From NCBI RefSeq assembly GCF_900156335.1, contig NZ_FTMZ01000028.1, positions 1 through 54,094 on the forward strand: 54,094 bases of DNA. Reading direction: 5' to 3'. Below, piece by piece: positions 41,934 to 50,707 of the stretch. Position 1 is the first letter of the stretch. The number at the start of each line of letters is the position of its first letter. The DNA comes from Sphaerotilus natans (GTDB lineage Bacteria > Pseudomonadota > Gammaproteobacteria > Burkholderiales > Burkholderiaceae_C). Below the pieces are notes generated by a model. It did not search any database and was not told where the DNA came from. It saw only the letters and a list, made by a program, of their open reading frames with translations. The translations under genes were made by a program, and so were the position numbers.

Positions 41934-42968
41934 ATGACATTCCCGACCCTGCCGCCGCCCGGCGACCTGCCGGCCATCGGCATCAACATCGACGGCGTGC
42001 TCGAGCACGACGGCCTGCCCACGCCCGACGCCGCCACCCGCTTCGCCTGGATCCGCGCCTGCGGCGCCTTCGACTACATCGAGAAGAACATCGACCCGAG
42101 CGAGGACTTCGCGCCCTGGTTCGATCTGGTCGAGCGCCATGGCGTGCCGATCGGCGTCTTCGGCGGCATCTTCCGCGCCGGTGCCGACGAGGCGCTAATG
42201 CGCCAGGGCCTGGCCACCGGCGGGCGGCTGGGCGCGCGGCTGTTCAACATCCAGCTCCACGACCGCCATGCCGACGGCCACCGCCTGTCCGACGAGGAGG
42301 TGGTGCGCTTCTACGCCGACGCCTTCGAGCACGGCCAGCGCAGCGGCTGCCTGCCCAGCCTGGAGGTGCATGTGGACATGTGGAACGAGCGCTTCCACCG
42401 GGTCGAGGCGGTGGCCGAGCGGCTCGCCCGGCAGGGTCTGCCGCTGCGGCTGACGCTGGACCACTCGCACCTGATCTTCAAGATCGACGATCCGGCCGAG
42501 CTGGCCCTGTCGGAGATCGACGGCGGGCGCGATGGCGGGCGCACCTGGCTGGCGCCCGACGGCGCGCAGTGCCTGTGGCGCCGCTGGCTGGCCGAGGGCT
42601 GGGTGGTGCATGCGCACGCCCGCAGCGTCGCCACCGGGCGCGGCCCCAACCCGCTGACGCGGCGCCGCGACGGCCGCCCGGGCCGCTCGATCCAGTACCC
42701 CTTTGTCCGCCCCGAGGCCGGCACCTTTCCCGGCGTCTGGCAGGAGGAGCGGCTCGCCGTCTGGAAGCAGGCGGTGCTCGACCTGCTGGCCTGGATGCGC
42801 GCCCACCCCGAGCGCGCGCCGCGCCAGATCAGCTGCGAGTTCATTCCCTTTCCGGACTACGGCGGCGGCCTGCGCTGCTCGATCATGGACAGCAACCTGG
42901 CCTGCGCGGACTGGCTGCGCGCGCAGTGGGCCGCCACGGCCGGTGGCGCGGGCCCTCAGCCCGCGTAG
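41934..42968 (+). CDS. Xylose isomerase-like TIM-barrel protein of the MocDEF-type operon
   Basis: 344 residues. Metal-ligand candidates occur in family order: Glu in PSLEVHVDMWNE, Asp-His in LTLDHSHLIFK, His in WVVHAHARS and Glu in ISCEFIPFPDYG. The superfamily includes sugar and inositol isomerases, epimerases and dehydratases. Sixty-seven bases separate it from the reductase gene, so it is probably co-transcribed and acts on the product of the oxygenase. The 3' end overlaps the convergent STAS gene by 13 bases. The substrate is unknown. Confidence 0.72.
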   Translation: MTFPTLPPPGDLPAIGINIDGVLEHDGLPTPDAATRFAWIRACGAFDYIEKNIDPSEDFAPWFDLVERHGVPIGVFGGIFRAGADEALMRQGLATGGRLGARLFNIQLHDRHADGHRLSDEEVVRFYADAFEHGQRSGCLPSLEVHVDMWNERFHRVEAVAERLARQGLPLRLTLDHSHLIFKIDDPAELALSEIDGGRDGGRTWLAPDGAQCLWRRWLAEGWVVHAHARSVATGRGPNPLTRRRDGRPGRSIQYPFVRPEAGTFPGVWQEERLAVWKQAVLDLLAWMRAHPERAPRQISCEFIPFPDYGGGLRCSIMDSNLACADWLRAQWAATAGGAGPQPA

Positions 42969-44287
42969 CGACGGTACAGCATCAGCAGCATCTCCACCTC
43001 CTCGGGCGCCGGCACGTCCCAGCCGTTCATGCCGAGGTCCTGCAGCGCCTGGCGGCCCTTGTCGTGGCCGCCCAGCCCGGTCAGCGCCTCGCGCAGCGGC
43101 TGCGCCAGCGCCTGGCAGGACGGGTGCAGCAGCAGCAGGTGCGAGGCCACCCGCGTCTCGCTGCGCTCGAGCACCCGGGTGCCGGCGCGCGCCAGCGCCG
43201 ACAGCCGCTCGTGGCCGCGGCTCGACATGAACAGCAGCTCGGCCTGGCCCGAGAGCAGCATCTTCAGCGCGGCGATCTCGCTGCCGGCGAAGCGGCGCGG
43301 CAGGCCGGTGGAGTCCAGCCCGCACTCGTCGCAGAAGAAGCGCCCGAGCACGAAGACGAAGCTGCGCTCCAGCGCCGTCACCACCTGCGCACCGGCGAAG
43401 TCGGCCAGCGCGGCTCGGGGGTCGTCATGGCGCACGATCAGGCTGACCTCGTCGCAGTCGTCCTGAGGCCGTGCCACCGGCAGATAGCCATGCTGCTGCA
43501 TCAGCGCGCAGGCATCGAAAGGCCGGGCGAAGACCAGTGCCGGCGCCTGGGCGCGCGCACGGCCTGACGCGGCGCCATCCTCGAAGTCCTCGACCGACAG
43601 CGACACCGTGCGCCCGAGCGTGCGCTGAAGCAACGTGTTGAGGTAGTACCAGCCGGTGAGCTGCTGGCTGTTCTGCTGGCTGACGATGAAGTCGAGCCGG
43701 TCGCCTGGCGGCGGCGCGGCGGCGGCGAACATCGCCGGCAGAGCAGGCGCGCCTGCGTCCGCAGGTGCCGCGCAGGCCGCTGCAGGGGCGGGGGGCACGG
43801 CCTCCGGCGTCGGTGCAGCTACGCCCGGACGCACGATGCGGCGCATCTGCGGCGGGCCGGCGGGCCGAGCGGCGGCGACCACCGGGCGCACGCCCGGCGG
43901 CATTGCCCGGGCCGGGCCGCCCGGTGCCGTGCTGCCCGCCGCGGCGACGATCGCCGCAGCGCCATCCGGCTCGGCGAAATAGCGCATCAGCCCGGTCATC
44001 TTGAACAGCATGCTCAGCGTGCGGTTCAGGCTGCGTGCCTCCAGCCGCAGGCCCTGGCCACGCCAGTGCTCGAGCAGCCGCAGCAACTGCGCCAGGCCCA
44101 TCGAGTTGACGCGCGACACCGCGGCGAAGTCCATCACCACCTGGCGGTCGGCGGGCGGCTGGCGGTGCAGCGGCTCGAAGGCGGCCGCCGCGCTCACGTC
44201 GATCTCGCCGCTCAGGCGCAGCAGCGTGGTGCGGGTGGCCTCGTCGCGGGTCGCGTCGATGTGCAGCGTCGTCGGGAAATCGGTCAT
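42956..44287 (-). CDS. STAS anti-anti-sigma domain fused to a PhnD-like binding domain
   Basis: 443 residues. Residues 1-115 are a STAS domain with LLRLSGEIDVSAAAAFEPL and VVMDFAAVSRVNSMGLAQL; Ser62 is where SpoIIAA-type proteins are phosphorylated. A Pro/Ala-rich linker (about 115-215) leads to a PhnD-like fold (RLDFIVSQQNSQQLTGWYYL, ALVFARPFDACALMQQHGYL), the family of phosphonate ABC binding proteins. There is no signal peptide, so the binding domain would act in the cytoplasm. The ATG overlaps the stop of the SpoIIE-type phosphatase gene (ATGA), so the phosphatase is the likely partner of the STAS domain. Confidence 0.82.
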   Translation of the reverse strand: MTDFPTTLHIDATRDEATRTTLLRLSGEIDVSAAAAFEPLHRQPPADRQVVMDFAAVSRVNSMGLAQLLRLLEHWRGQGLRLEARSLNRTLSMLFKMTGLMRYFAEPDGAAAIVAAAGSTAPGGPARAMPPGVRPVVAAARPAGPPQMRRIVRPGVAAPTPEAVPPAPAAACAAPADAGAPALPAMFAAAAPPPGDRLDFIVSQQNSQQLTGWYYLNTLLQRTLGRTVSLSVEDFEDGAASGRARAQAPALVFARPFDACALMQQHGYLPVARPQDDCDEVSLIVRHDDPRAALADFAGAQVVTALERSFVFVLGRFFCDECGLDSTGLPRRFAGSEIAALKMLLSGQAELLFMSSRGHERLSALARAGTRVLERSETRVASHLLLLHPSCQALAQPLREALTGLGGHDKGRQALQDLGMNGWDVPAPEEVEMLLMLYRRYAG

Positions 44288-47043
44288 GCGGTGCTGGAGC
44301 CCGGCAGCTCGCCGAGCTCGTGGTGGTACAGGAACTGGAAGCCGGCGTCGCGATCGGGGTCGGGCGGCTGCCGCAGCGACCACAGCAGCGTGATCTGCGT
44401 CAGGCGCTGCGGCTGCACCCGCACCTGCATGTAGTCGCTCATGCGCCACATCAGGTAGAGGCCGGCCCCGCCGACACCGGCCTCCAGCCCCTGCTGGCCG
44501 GCGTTCAGGGCCAGCCGGCGCAGGAAGATCGACGGCGTGAAGGTGCCCCAGCGGTCGCTCATCGACAGGCCCAGGCGGTCGCCATCGCGGCGCAGCTGCA
44601 GCCGCAGACCCTCCTGCGGCTGCACCTCGCGCACCTCGCCCTTGTGGTGCAGCTTGCCGCCGGTGGCATCGACCGGCGCGCCGTACAGGCCGTTCTCGAT
44701 CAGCTCGTCGCTCATCAGCACGACGATGTCGCGCAAGCCCTCGGGCAGGTCCGGCTGGGCATCGAGCCAGTCGGCCAGACCGGCCATCGCGCGGGCCTTG
44801 TCGCTGCTGTGGGCGAAGGTCCAGACCGCCTCGTCGCTGGGCGCGGCGATCCAGCGCGCCAGGTCGTCGATGCCGTCGAGATGGTGCTGGTCGAGCAGCG
44901 CCTGCCAGCCCAGCTCGCGCAGGAAGGACTGGTCGTCGGGCAGGACGCGGCGGATGCCGGCCTCGCACAGCGCTGGCAGCATCGGCAGCAGCGCGCCCGA
45001 GGCATGGGTGGCGACGACGCGCTGGCGCGCCACCGGCGCCGGCAGGCCGCCGGCCTCCACCACCGCCGCCGCCTCGACCTGCAGCAGGTCACGCGCCGCG
45101 GCCAGCCGTCCGGGCAGCGCCGGCGCGCCCTCGACGCGGGCCATGTGGGTCACGCACATCGCGGTGGCATCGTCGTCGAAGCCCTCGCGGCCGGCATGCG
45201 CGGCCAGCGCGGCGAAGACCCGCTCGAGCAGCGTGTCGGCGGCCTCGGCGGCATGGTCGTAGAGCAGGTTCTCCAGCCCCTCGTGGCCGAAGGCCTGGCG
45301 CTGGCCGTTCTCCTGCTCGACCAGACCGTCGGTGTAGAGGAAGAGGCGGTCGCCGGGCTGGATGTCGAAGGTGATCGCGGCGTAGGCCGGCTCGCGCACC
45401 CGGCCCAGCGGCACCCCTTCGACCTCGATCATGCCCCAGCCCTGCTCGGCGTCGAGCCAGTAGTAGGGGAAGGCATGGCCGGCGTTGGCGATGCGCAGCC
45501 GCCCGGTGCGGGCATCGAGGCTGCAGCACAGCATCGTCATGAACATGCTGTCATGGCTGGACGCCAGCAGCGCCTCGTTCAGGTGCTCGAGCATCGCCGC
45601 CGGGTCGGTCTCGCCCTGGCTGGCGAGCTGGTGCACCGCCATCTTCGCGGCACTCACCAGCGTGCCGGAGGCCACGCCGTGGCCGCTGACGTCGCCGATC
45701 AGGAAGATCGCGTGGCGGCCGTCGACCGCGTAGTGGTCGTAGTAGTCGCCGCCGACCTCGGTCGAGGTGGTCAGCCGCGCCAGGCCCTGCAGGCCCGGCA
45801 GCGCGATCTCCGGCGCCGGCAGCATCGCGCGCTGCAGCACCGCCGCATGCGCGACCTCCTGGCGCAGCCGGCTGCCCAGCGCCTCGGTGCGCTCGAGCGC
45901 CTGCTGCAGTTCCTGCTCGGCCTGCTTGCGCTGGGTGATGTCGACGCCGGTGGCCAGGTGCAGCAGCGTCCGGCCGCTGACCGGGTCGCGCAGCTCGGCG
46001 TTCGACCACTCGACCGTCAGCAGGCGGCCGTCGCGGGTGCGCAGCGGCGTCTCGGTGCGCCCCGTGCCGGCGCCGCCCAGGAAGAGCTTCTCCATCGCCG
46101 GATCGGCCGCCGCCTCCGGGGGCAGGAAGGTCGACAGGAAGTCGCGGCCGTGCACCTCGGCCTCGGCGTGTCCGGTGACCTTCTGGCTGTGCTGGTTGAA
46201 CAGCGCGATGCGCCCGGCGCTGTCCAGCCCGATGATCAGCGCCTGCGAGGTGTCGACCACCCGGTCGCTGAACTGCTGCTGGCGCACCAGCCGCTCGGTG
46301 GCCCGGCGCACCCGGTTGACCAGCGGGCGGTAGATCAGCGCGGCCTCCAGCAGCAGGGCCAGCAGCGTCACGCCGTAGACGATGCGCTCATAGAGAATGG
46401 CCCGGGCCACCTCGGCCTCGCTCTCCTTCTCGTACTGCTGCACCGCCTGGTTGAGCGTGACCAGCAGCGGGCCGGAAGCCGCCGCGGTGATCGCGCGCAG
46501 CTCGGGCGGCACCGCGCCGGGTTGCTCGTCGACGCGGCGCATCAGCGCGCGCAGCTGCTCGACATAGTCGCGCACCTGGCGGTCGAGGTGCTGCGGCTCG
46601 CCGAAATAGAGCGTGTTCATCGTCGCCGACATCGTCGCGGGCAGGCCCAGCGCGGTGCTGCCGCGGGTCAGGCCCTCGTGCGAGCTCAGCAGCAGGCCGG
46701 TGACCCGGTCCAGCTCGGTGCGCAAGGTGCGCCGCTCGGCCTCGTCGCGGCTGGCCACCAGCCGGGTGGCGAACAGCGCAGCGCGCTGCGACAGCATGCG
46801 CTGGCGGCCGCTGATGTTGACGATGGTCGCCGCGCTGCTGTTGATGCTCAGCACATCGTGCAGGATCAGGAAGTTGGCGGTGGCCAGGATCGCGATCAGC
46901 AGCAGGCCGGTGATCGAGCGCAGCCAGATGCCGCGGGTGAGCTGAGCGACATTGCGGTCGGCGATCGCGGTGGCCGCGGCATCGGGGGCAGTGGCGCCGC
47001 GATCGGGCAGAGCGGAGGCGGCGTCGGAGGGTAGGGCGGCCAT
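44284..47043 (-). CDS. Membrane PilJ-PAS-SpoIIE phosphatase-ATPase regulator
   Basis: 919 residues. TM1 is about 43-63 and TM2 about 221-240; between them a PilJ/NarX-like sensor has VNISGRQRMLSQR (75-87). A PAS domain (about 260-375) is followed by a coiled coil and a SpoIIE/PP2C phosphatase with metal aspartates in GGDYYD (431-436) and DVSGHG (451-456). The C-terminus has a GHKL-type ATPase region with SDELIENGLYG, resembling anti-sigma kinases. It could both phosphorylate and dephosphorylate the STAS partner encoded next. The ATG at 47043 is chosen because the sequence upstream is not protein-like. Confidence 0.85.
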   Translation of the reverse strand: MAALPSDAASALPDRGATAPDAAATAIADRNVAQLTRGIWLRSITGLLLIAILATANFLILHDVLSINSSAATIVNISGRQRMLSQRAALFATRLVASRDEAERRTLRTELDRVTGLLLSSHEGLTRGSTALGLPATMSATMNTLYFGEPQHLDRQVRDYVEQLRALMRRVDEQPGAVPPELRAITAAASGPLLVTLNQAVQQYEKESEAEVARAILYERIVYGVTLLALLLEAALIYRPLVNRVRRATERLVRQQQFSDRVVDTSQALIIGLDSAGRIALFNQHSQKVTGHAEAEVHGRDFLSTFLPPEAAADPAMEKLFLGGAGTGRTETPLRTRDGRLLTVEWSNAELRDPVSGRTLLHLATGVDITQRKQAEQELQQALERTEALGSRLRQEVAHAAVLQRAMLPAPEIALPGLQGLARLTTSTEVGGDYYDHYAVDGRHAIFLIGDVSGHGVASGTLVSAAKMAVHQLASQGETDPAAMLEHLNEALLASSHDSMFMTMLCCSLDARTGRLRIANAGHAFPYYWLDAEQGWGMIEVEGVPLGRVREPAYAAITFDIQPGDRLFLYTDGLVEQENGQRQAFGHEGLENLLYDHAAEAADTLLERVFAALAAHAGREGFDDDATAMCVTHMARVEGAPALPGRLAAARDLLQVEAAAVVEAGGLPAPVARQRVVATHASGALLPMLPALCEAGIRRVLPDDQSFLRELGWQALLDQHHLDGIDDLARWIAAPSDEAVWTFAHSSDKARAMAGLADWLDAQPDLPEGLRDIVVLMSDELIENGLYGAPVDATGGKLHHKGEVREVQPQEGLRLQLRRDGDRLGLSMSDRWGTFTPSIFLRRLALNAGQQGLEAGVGGAGLYLMWRMSDYMQVRVQPQRLTQITLLWSLRQPPDPDRDAGFQFLYHHELGELPGSSTA

Positions 47044-47179
47044 GGGCAGGTCGTTGCGGCGGGAATCGGACCGGCAGCACAGCCGGTGAAGCGTCGAGCC
47101 GCGGGTCGCGTGCTCGATCCCTGTGCAGCAACGGCCATGCCAGCGGTTTTCCTTCGTGCACGCCGCCCCGAGTTCGTGA

Positions 47180-47196
47180 TTGATTTCACAAATCAA
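47180..47196. promoter_or_regulatory. Inverted repeat TTGATTT-CAC-AAATCAA
   Basis: Perfect 7-base arms (47180-47186, 47190-47196) in an AT-rich island of the divergent gap between the SpoIIE-type gene and truC. Position suits an operator for the signalling operon. The regulator is not known; no transcription factor gene adjoins this gap. Confidence 0.5.
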
Positions 47197-47297
47197 AAGC
47201 GCAATTCTGGTGCCATGCCTCAAAGAGCTTCACAGGCACCGCCCTGGTGCGTGGCGGACGCCGGTCCGGTACCGCTCGGGTGCGCGATGATCGGCGC

Positions 47298-48161
47298 ATG
47301 AACGACCCGACGACCGATGCCCTGCCGATGCCGATGCCCCTGCCGGTGCTCTGGCAGGACGAGCACCTGATCGCCATCCGCAAGCCCGCGGGCTGGCTGG
47401 TGCACCGCACCGGCCTGGACGCCGGCGAGACCCGCTTCGTGGTGCAGACGCTGCGCGACCAGCTCGGCGGCACGCATGTGCATCCGGTGCACCGCCTCGA
47501 CAAGGGCACCTGCGGCGTGCTGCTGCTGGCCCTGCACCCGGAGGCCGCGCGCCGCCTGGGCCAGGCCTTCATGGCCGCCGGCGAGGTGCGCAAGCGCTAT
47601 CTGGCGCTGGTGCGCGGCTGGGCGCCGGCCGAGGCCTGGGTCGATCACGCGCTGCGCCTGGATGACGCGCCCGCCGACGCCCCGGCGCAGCCCGCGCAGA
47701 CCCGGCTGCGCCGGCTGGCCGCCTTCGAGCGGCAGGAGTCCAGCGACGGGCGCTTTCCCTCGACGCGCGTGTCGCTGGTCGAGGCCGAGCCGCTGACCGG
47801 GCGGCGCCACCAGATCCGCCGCCATCTCAAGCACCTGGCGCACCCCATCCTCGGTGACGCCACCCACGGCAAGGGCCCGCTGAACCGCTGGTGGGCCGAG
47901 CGGCTCGGGCGGCAGCGGCTGTGGCTGCATGCGCAGACGCTGGAGCTGGTGCACCCCTTCACGCAGGAGCTGCTGCGGCTGCACAGCGGGCTGACCTGGC
48001 AGGCGCCGGCGGGCGTTCTTGCGGTCGAGGCGCACGCGCCGGCGGACGCCCACGGCGACCTGGCCGGCTGGTGCGGGCTGATCGGCCCGCTGGGCCTGTG
48101 TCGTCAGGCCGGCGAGCGGGCCTCGGCGAGCGACACGGCCGCGCGCAGCCCCGCCAGGTAG
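47298..48161 (+). CDS. truC: tRNA pseudouridine(65) synthase
   Basis: 287 residues of the RluA family. The catalytic aspartate lies in HRLDKGTCGVLLLAL; the TruC-specific C-terminal half GRRHQIRRHLKHLAHPILGD, GKGPLNRWWAERLG and RLWLHAQTLEL marks the tRNA U65 enzyme. It modifies tRNA in the cytoplasm and is a housekeeping gene, suggesting chromosomal context. The last 58 bases overlap the convergent aroQ gene; the tail beyond GLIGPLG is unlike the family and may be a run-on to the first stop. Confidence 0.85.
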   Translation: MNDPTTDALPMPMPLPVLWQDEHLIAIRKPAGWLVHRTGLDAGETRFVVQTLRDQLGGTHVHPVHRLDKGTCGVLLLALHPEAARRLGQAFMAAGEVRKRYLALVRGWAPAEAWVDHALRLDDAPADAPAQPAQTRLRRLAAFERQESSDGRFPSTRVSLVEAEPLTGRRHQIRRHLKHLAHPILGDATHGKGPLNRWWAERLGRQRLWLHAQTLELVHPFTQELLRLHSGLTWQAPAGVLAVEAHAPADAHGDLAGWCGLIGPLGLCRQAGERASASDTAARSPAR

Positions 48162-48556
48162 CTGTCGAGGCCCAGCCCGCTGATCTGGCCCTGCACGATC
48201 TCGGCGAAGACCGAGTGGTGGCGGAAGGGCTCGCGGGCGTGGATGTTGGACATGTGCAGCTCGACGATGGGGCAGGTCAGGATGGCCAGTGCGTCGCGCA
48301 GGCCGTAGCTGTAGTGCGTCCAGGCGCCGGCGTTGATCAGCACGGCGTCCACGCCGTCGAAGTAGGCCTGGTGGATGCGCTCCACCATGGCGCCCTCGTG
48401 GTTGGTCTGAAAAGTCTCGACGGTGACCCCCAGGGTCTGGGCCAGGGCCTGGAGCTGGGCGTTGATGTCGTCCAGGGTGAGGGTGCCGTACTGCCGCGGG
48501 TCGCGGCGGCCGAACATGTTGTGGTTGATGCCATGCAGCATCAGGATGCGTTTCAT
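48104..48556 (-). CDS. aroQ: Type II 3-dehydroquinate dehydratase-like (AroQ variant)
   Basis: 150 residues, the usual type II length. The Arg and Tyr of the active-site lid are in GRRDPRQYG, the catalytic histidine in NIHAREPFRHHS, and NHEGAMVERIH is intact. Differences from canonical AroQ include HGINHN in place of NGPNLN and NAGAWTHYS in place of NPGAYTHTS. This fits a catabolic dehydratase acting between quinate and 3-dehydroshikimate. AAGGA precedes the ATG. It is the last gene of the operon that starts at 52599. Confidence 0.85.
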   Translation of the reverse strand: MKRILMLHGINHNMFGRRDPRQYGTLTLDDINAQLQALAQTLGVTVETFQTNHEGAMVERIHQAYFDGVDAVLINAGAWTHYSYGLRDALAILTCPIVELHMSNIHAREPFRHHSVFAEIVQGQISGLGLDSYLAGLRAAVSLAEARSPA

Positions 48557-48593
48557 CGTCGATTCCTTCCGGGAGAGGCGAGGGCGGTGCGGG

Positions 48594-49457
48594 TCAGTCC
48601 AGCGGCACGGTCAGGCGGTCGATCACGGCGGTGGTGGCCGGGCGCACGCCGCGCCACCAGGCAAAGGCCTCGGCCGCCTGCTCCACCAGCATGCCCACGC
48701 CATCGGCCACGCCGCGCACGCCGGCCTGGCGGGCCAGCGCCAGGAAGGGCGTCAGGCCCTTGCCATAGGCCAGTTCGTAGGCGGTGCCCATGGGGCTGAA
48801 CACGCTGGCGGGCACCGGCGGCAGCTGGCCGGTGAGGCTGGCGGAGGTGGCGTTGACCACCAGGTCAAAGCGGCCCTGCGCGGCCAGCTCGCCGTAGCCG
48901 CAGGCCTGCAGCGTGGCGGCGCCGGGCTGGCCTTGGCGACCTGCGGCCACTGCCGCCACCTCAGCCACCAGGGCGTGGGCCTTGGCTTCGTCGCGGTTGG
49001 CCAGCACCAGGGTGGCCGGGCCGGCGGCCAGGAAGGGCAGCAGCGCGCCCCGGGCCGCGCCACCGGCGCCCAGCAGCAGCACGCGGCGGCCGGCCAGGGG
49101 GCATTGCAGGTTGACCTCGATGTCGCGGCGCAGGCCGATGCCGTCAAAGTTCTCGGCCAGGATGCGCCCGCCCTCGAACTTCAGCGCATTGGCGGCGCCG
49201 GCCAGCGCGGCACGCTCGCTGCGCTCGTCGGCCAGGGCGCAGGCGCGCAGCTTGAACGGGGCGGTGATGTTCAGGCCCAGGCCGCCCGCGGCGCGGAAGT
49301 CCAGCACCTGGCGCTCGAAGCCGTCGGCTGGCGTGAGCGGGCCCTCCAGCGCCTCGTAGCGCAGGCTGTGGCCGCAGGCCTGGGCGAAAAGGCCGTGGAT
49401 CAGCGGGGACTTGCTGTGCTGGATGGGGTGGCCGATGACGGCGTAGCGGTCGCTCAT
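48594..49457 (-). CDS. aroE: Shikimate dehydrogenase (AroE-type, paralogue 3)
   Basis: 287 residues and the closest of the three paralogues to canonical AroE: HPIQHSKSPLIHGLFAQ, NITAPFK with the catalytic lysine, and GAGGAARGAL for NADP. The NTDG block is NFDG, keeping Asn and Asp but replacing Thr. The start overlaps the CoA-transferase stop. Grouped with AroQ and CoA-ester genes, it is more likely catabolic (quinate or shikimate) than the sole biosynthetic enzyme, but both remain possible. Confidence 0.85.
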   Translation of the reverse strand: MSDRYAVIGHPIQHSKSPLIHGLFAQACGHSLRYEALEGPLTPADGFERQVLDFRAAGGLGLNITAPFKLRACALADERSERAALAGAANALKFEGGRILAENFDGIGLRRDIEVNLQCPLAGRRVLLLGAGGAARGALLPFLAAGPATLVLANRDEAKAHALVAEVAAVAAGRQGQPGAATLQACGYGELAAQGRFDLVVNATSASLTGQLPPVPASVFSPMGTAYELAYGKGLTPFLALARQAGVRGVADGVGMLVEQAAEAFAWWRGVRPATTAVIDRLTVPLD

Positions 49458-50707
49458 GGCTGGTCTCCGGTGGGGCGGGGGCGGTGGCTGGCCAGCACGC
49501 CGGCGGCCTGCAGCGCGGCGATCTCGGCCTCGCTGTAGCCCAGGGCGCGGGCCACGTCGGCGTTGTGCTCGCCCAGGTCAGGTGCCACGGCGGGCACGGG
49601 GGTGTGGCAGTCGCTGAAGCGGAAGGGCAGGTTGGGCAGGCGCAGCGCGCCGTAGCGCGGGTGCTGCTGTTCCAGCACCATGCCGCGGGCCTGGATCTGC
49701 GGGTCAGCCAGCACCTCGTCGATGCGCTGCACCTTGGCCGCGGGCACGTCGATGCCGTCCAGCAGCGCCAGGATGTCGGCCACGCGGCGCGCCGCCACCC
49801 AGGGCTTGACGACGGCCAGGATGGCCTCGCGCCCGGCGTTGCGGCCCACCGCGTGGTGGAAGCGGGTGTCCTGGCCAAAGCCGGCCGGGCCGCCGTGGGC
49901 CTCGACCAGCGCGGCAAAGCGCTTCCAGGCGTCATCGACCTGGGCGGCGATCACCAGGTCGCCATCGGCGGCGCGGAACACGCCGTAGAGGGTGGAGGTG
50001 GGCATGTCGTGCCCGGTCTGCTCGGGCAGCACGCCCTGGAGCGTGTAGCACTGCACCGCGTACTCGTGCATGGAGACCAGGGTGTCGTAGAGCGCCATGT
50101 CGATGTGCTGCCCCTGGCCACTGCGGACCCGGCCCAGCAGCGCGGCATTGATGGCCGCCACCGCGTGGATGCCGGTGTACATGTCGCCCAGCGAGATGCG
50201 CAGCAGCGGCGGCGCCTCGCCCGGCGTGCCCACCATCTGCATGATGCCGCTCTTGGCCTCGGCGATCAGGCCGAAGCCGGCGCGGTGCGCGTCGGGCCCG
50301 GTGTGGCCATAGGCCGAGATGCTGCAATACACCAGCCGCGGGTTGCGCGCCCGCAGCTCGGCCTGGCCCAGGCCCAGCTTGTCGAGGGCGCCGGGGCGGT
50401 AGTTCTCGATGAACACGTCGGCGCTGTCGCACAGGCGGTGCATGAAGTCGCGGCCGCGTGGGTCCTTGAGGTTCACGCTCACGCCCTGCTTGCCCATGTT
50501 GAGCTGCAGGAAGTAGCCGCTGCTCTGGTCGTCCAGAACGGTGGCGTGCTGGCGGCCGGCGTCGCCGCTGCCCGGCCGCTCCACCTTGATGACCTCGGCG
50601 CCCAGCGCGGCCAGGCAGCGCCCGACGTAGGGGCCCGCCAGGAAGTGCGAGTAGTCGATGACGCGGATGCCGCGCAGCGGCAGCGCTTGCGGGGTGGCGG
50701 CGCTCAT
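49454..50707 (-). CDS. Family III CoA-transferase (CaiB/BaiF)
   Basis: 417 residues, standard length. LRGIRVIDYSHFLAGPYVGR at the start, LNMGKQGVSVNLKDPRGRDF, and the catalytic aspartate in DMYTGIHAVAAINAALLGR are family marks. Members move CoA between acids. Its start overlaps the MaoC stop (ATGA) and its stop overlaps aroE, so it is firmly in one operon with them. It may activate a hydroxy acid for the MaoC hydratase; the substrate is unknown. Confidence 0.9.
   Translation of the reverse strand: MSAATPQALPLRGIRVIDYSHFLAGPYVGRCLAALGAEVIKVERPGSGDAGRQHATVLDDQSSGYFLQLNMGKQGVSVNLKDPRGRDFMHRLCDSADVFIENYRPGALDKLGLGQAELRARNPRLVYCSISAYGHTGPDAHRAGFGLIAEAKSGIMQMVGTPGEAPPLLRISLGDMYTGIHAVAAINAALLGRVRSGQGQHIDMALYDTLVSMHEYAVQCYTLQGVLPEQTGHDMPTSTLYGVFRAADGDLVIAAQVDDAWKRFAALVEAHGGPAGFGQDTRFHHAVGRNAGREAILAVVKPWVAARRVADILALLDGIDVPAAKVQRIDEVLADPQIQARGMVLEQQHPRYGALRLPNLPFRFSDCHTPVPAVAPDLGEHNADVARALGYSEAEIAALQAAGVLASHRPRPTGDQP

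Noticed and set aside
44320-47034. A 904-codon plus-strand open frame opposite the SpoIIE-type gene
   Set aside because: No domain or ribosome site; the minus strand has PilJ, PAS, PP2C and ATPase motifs.
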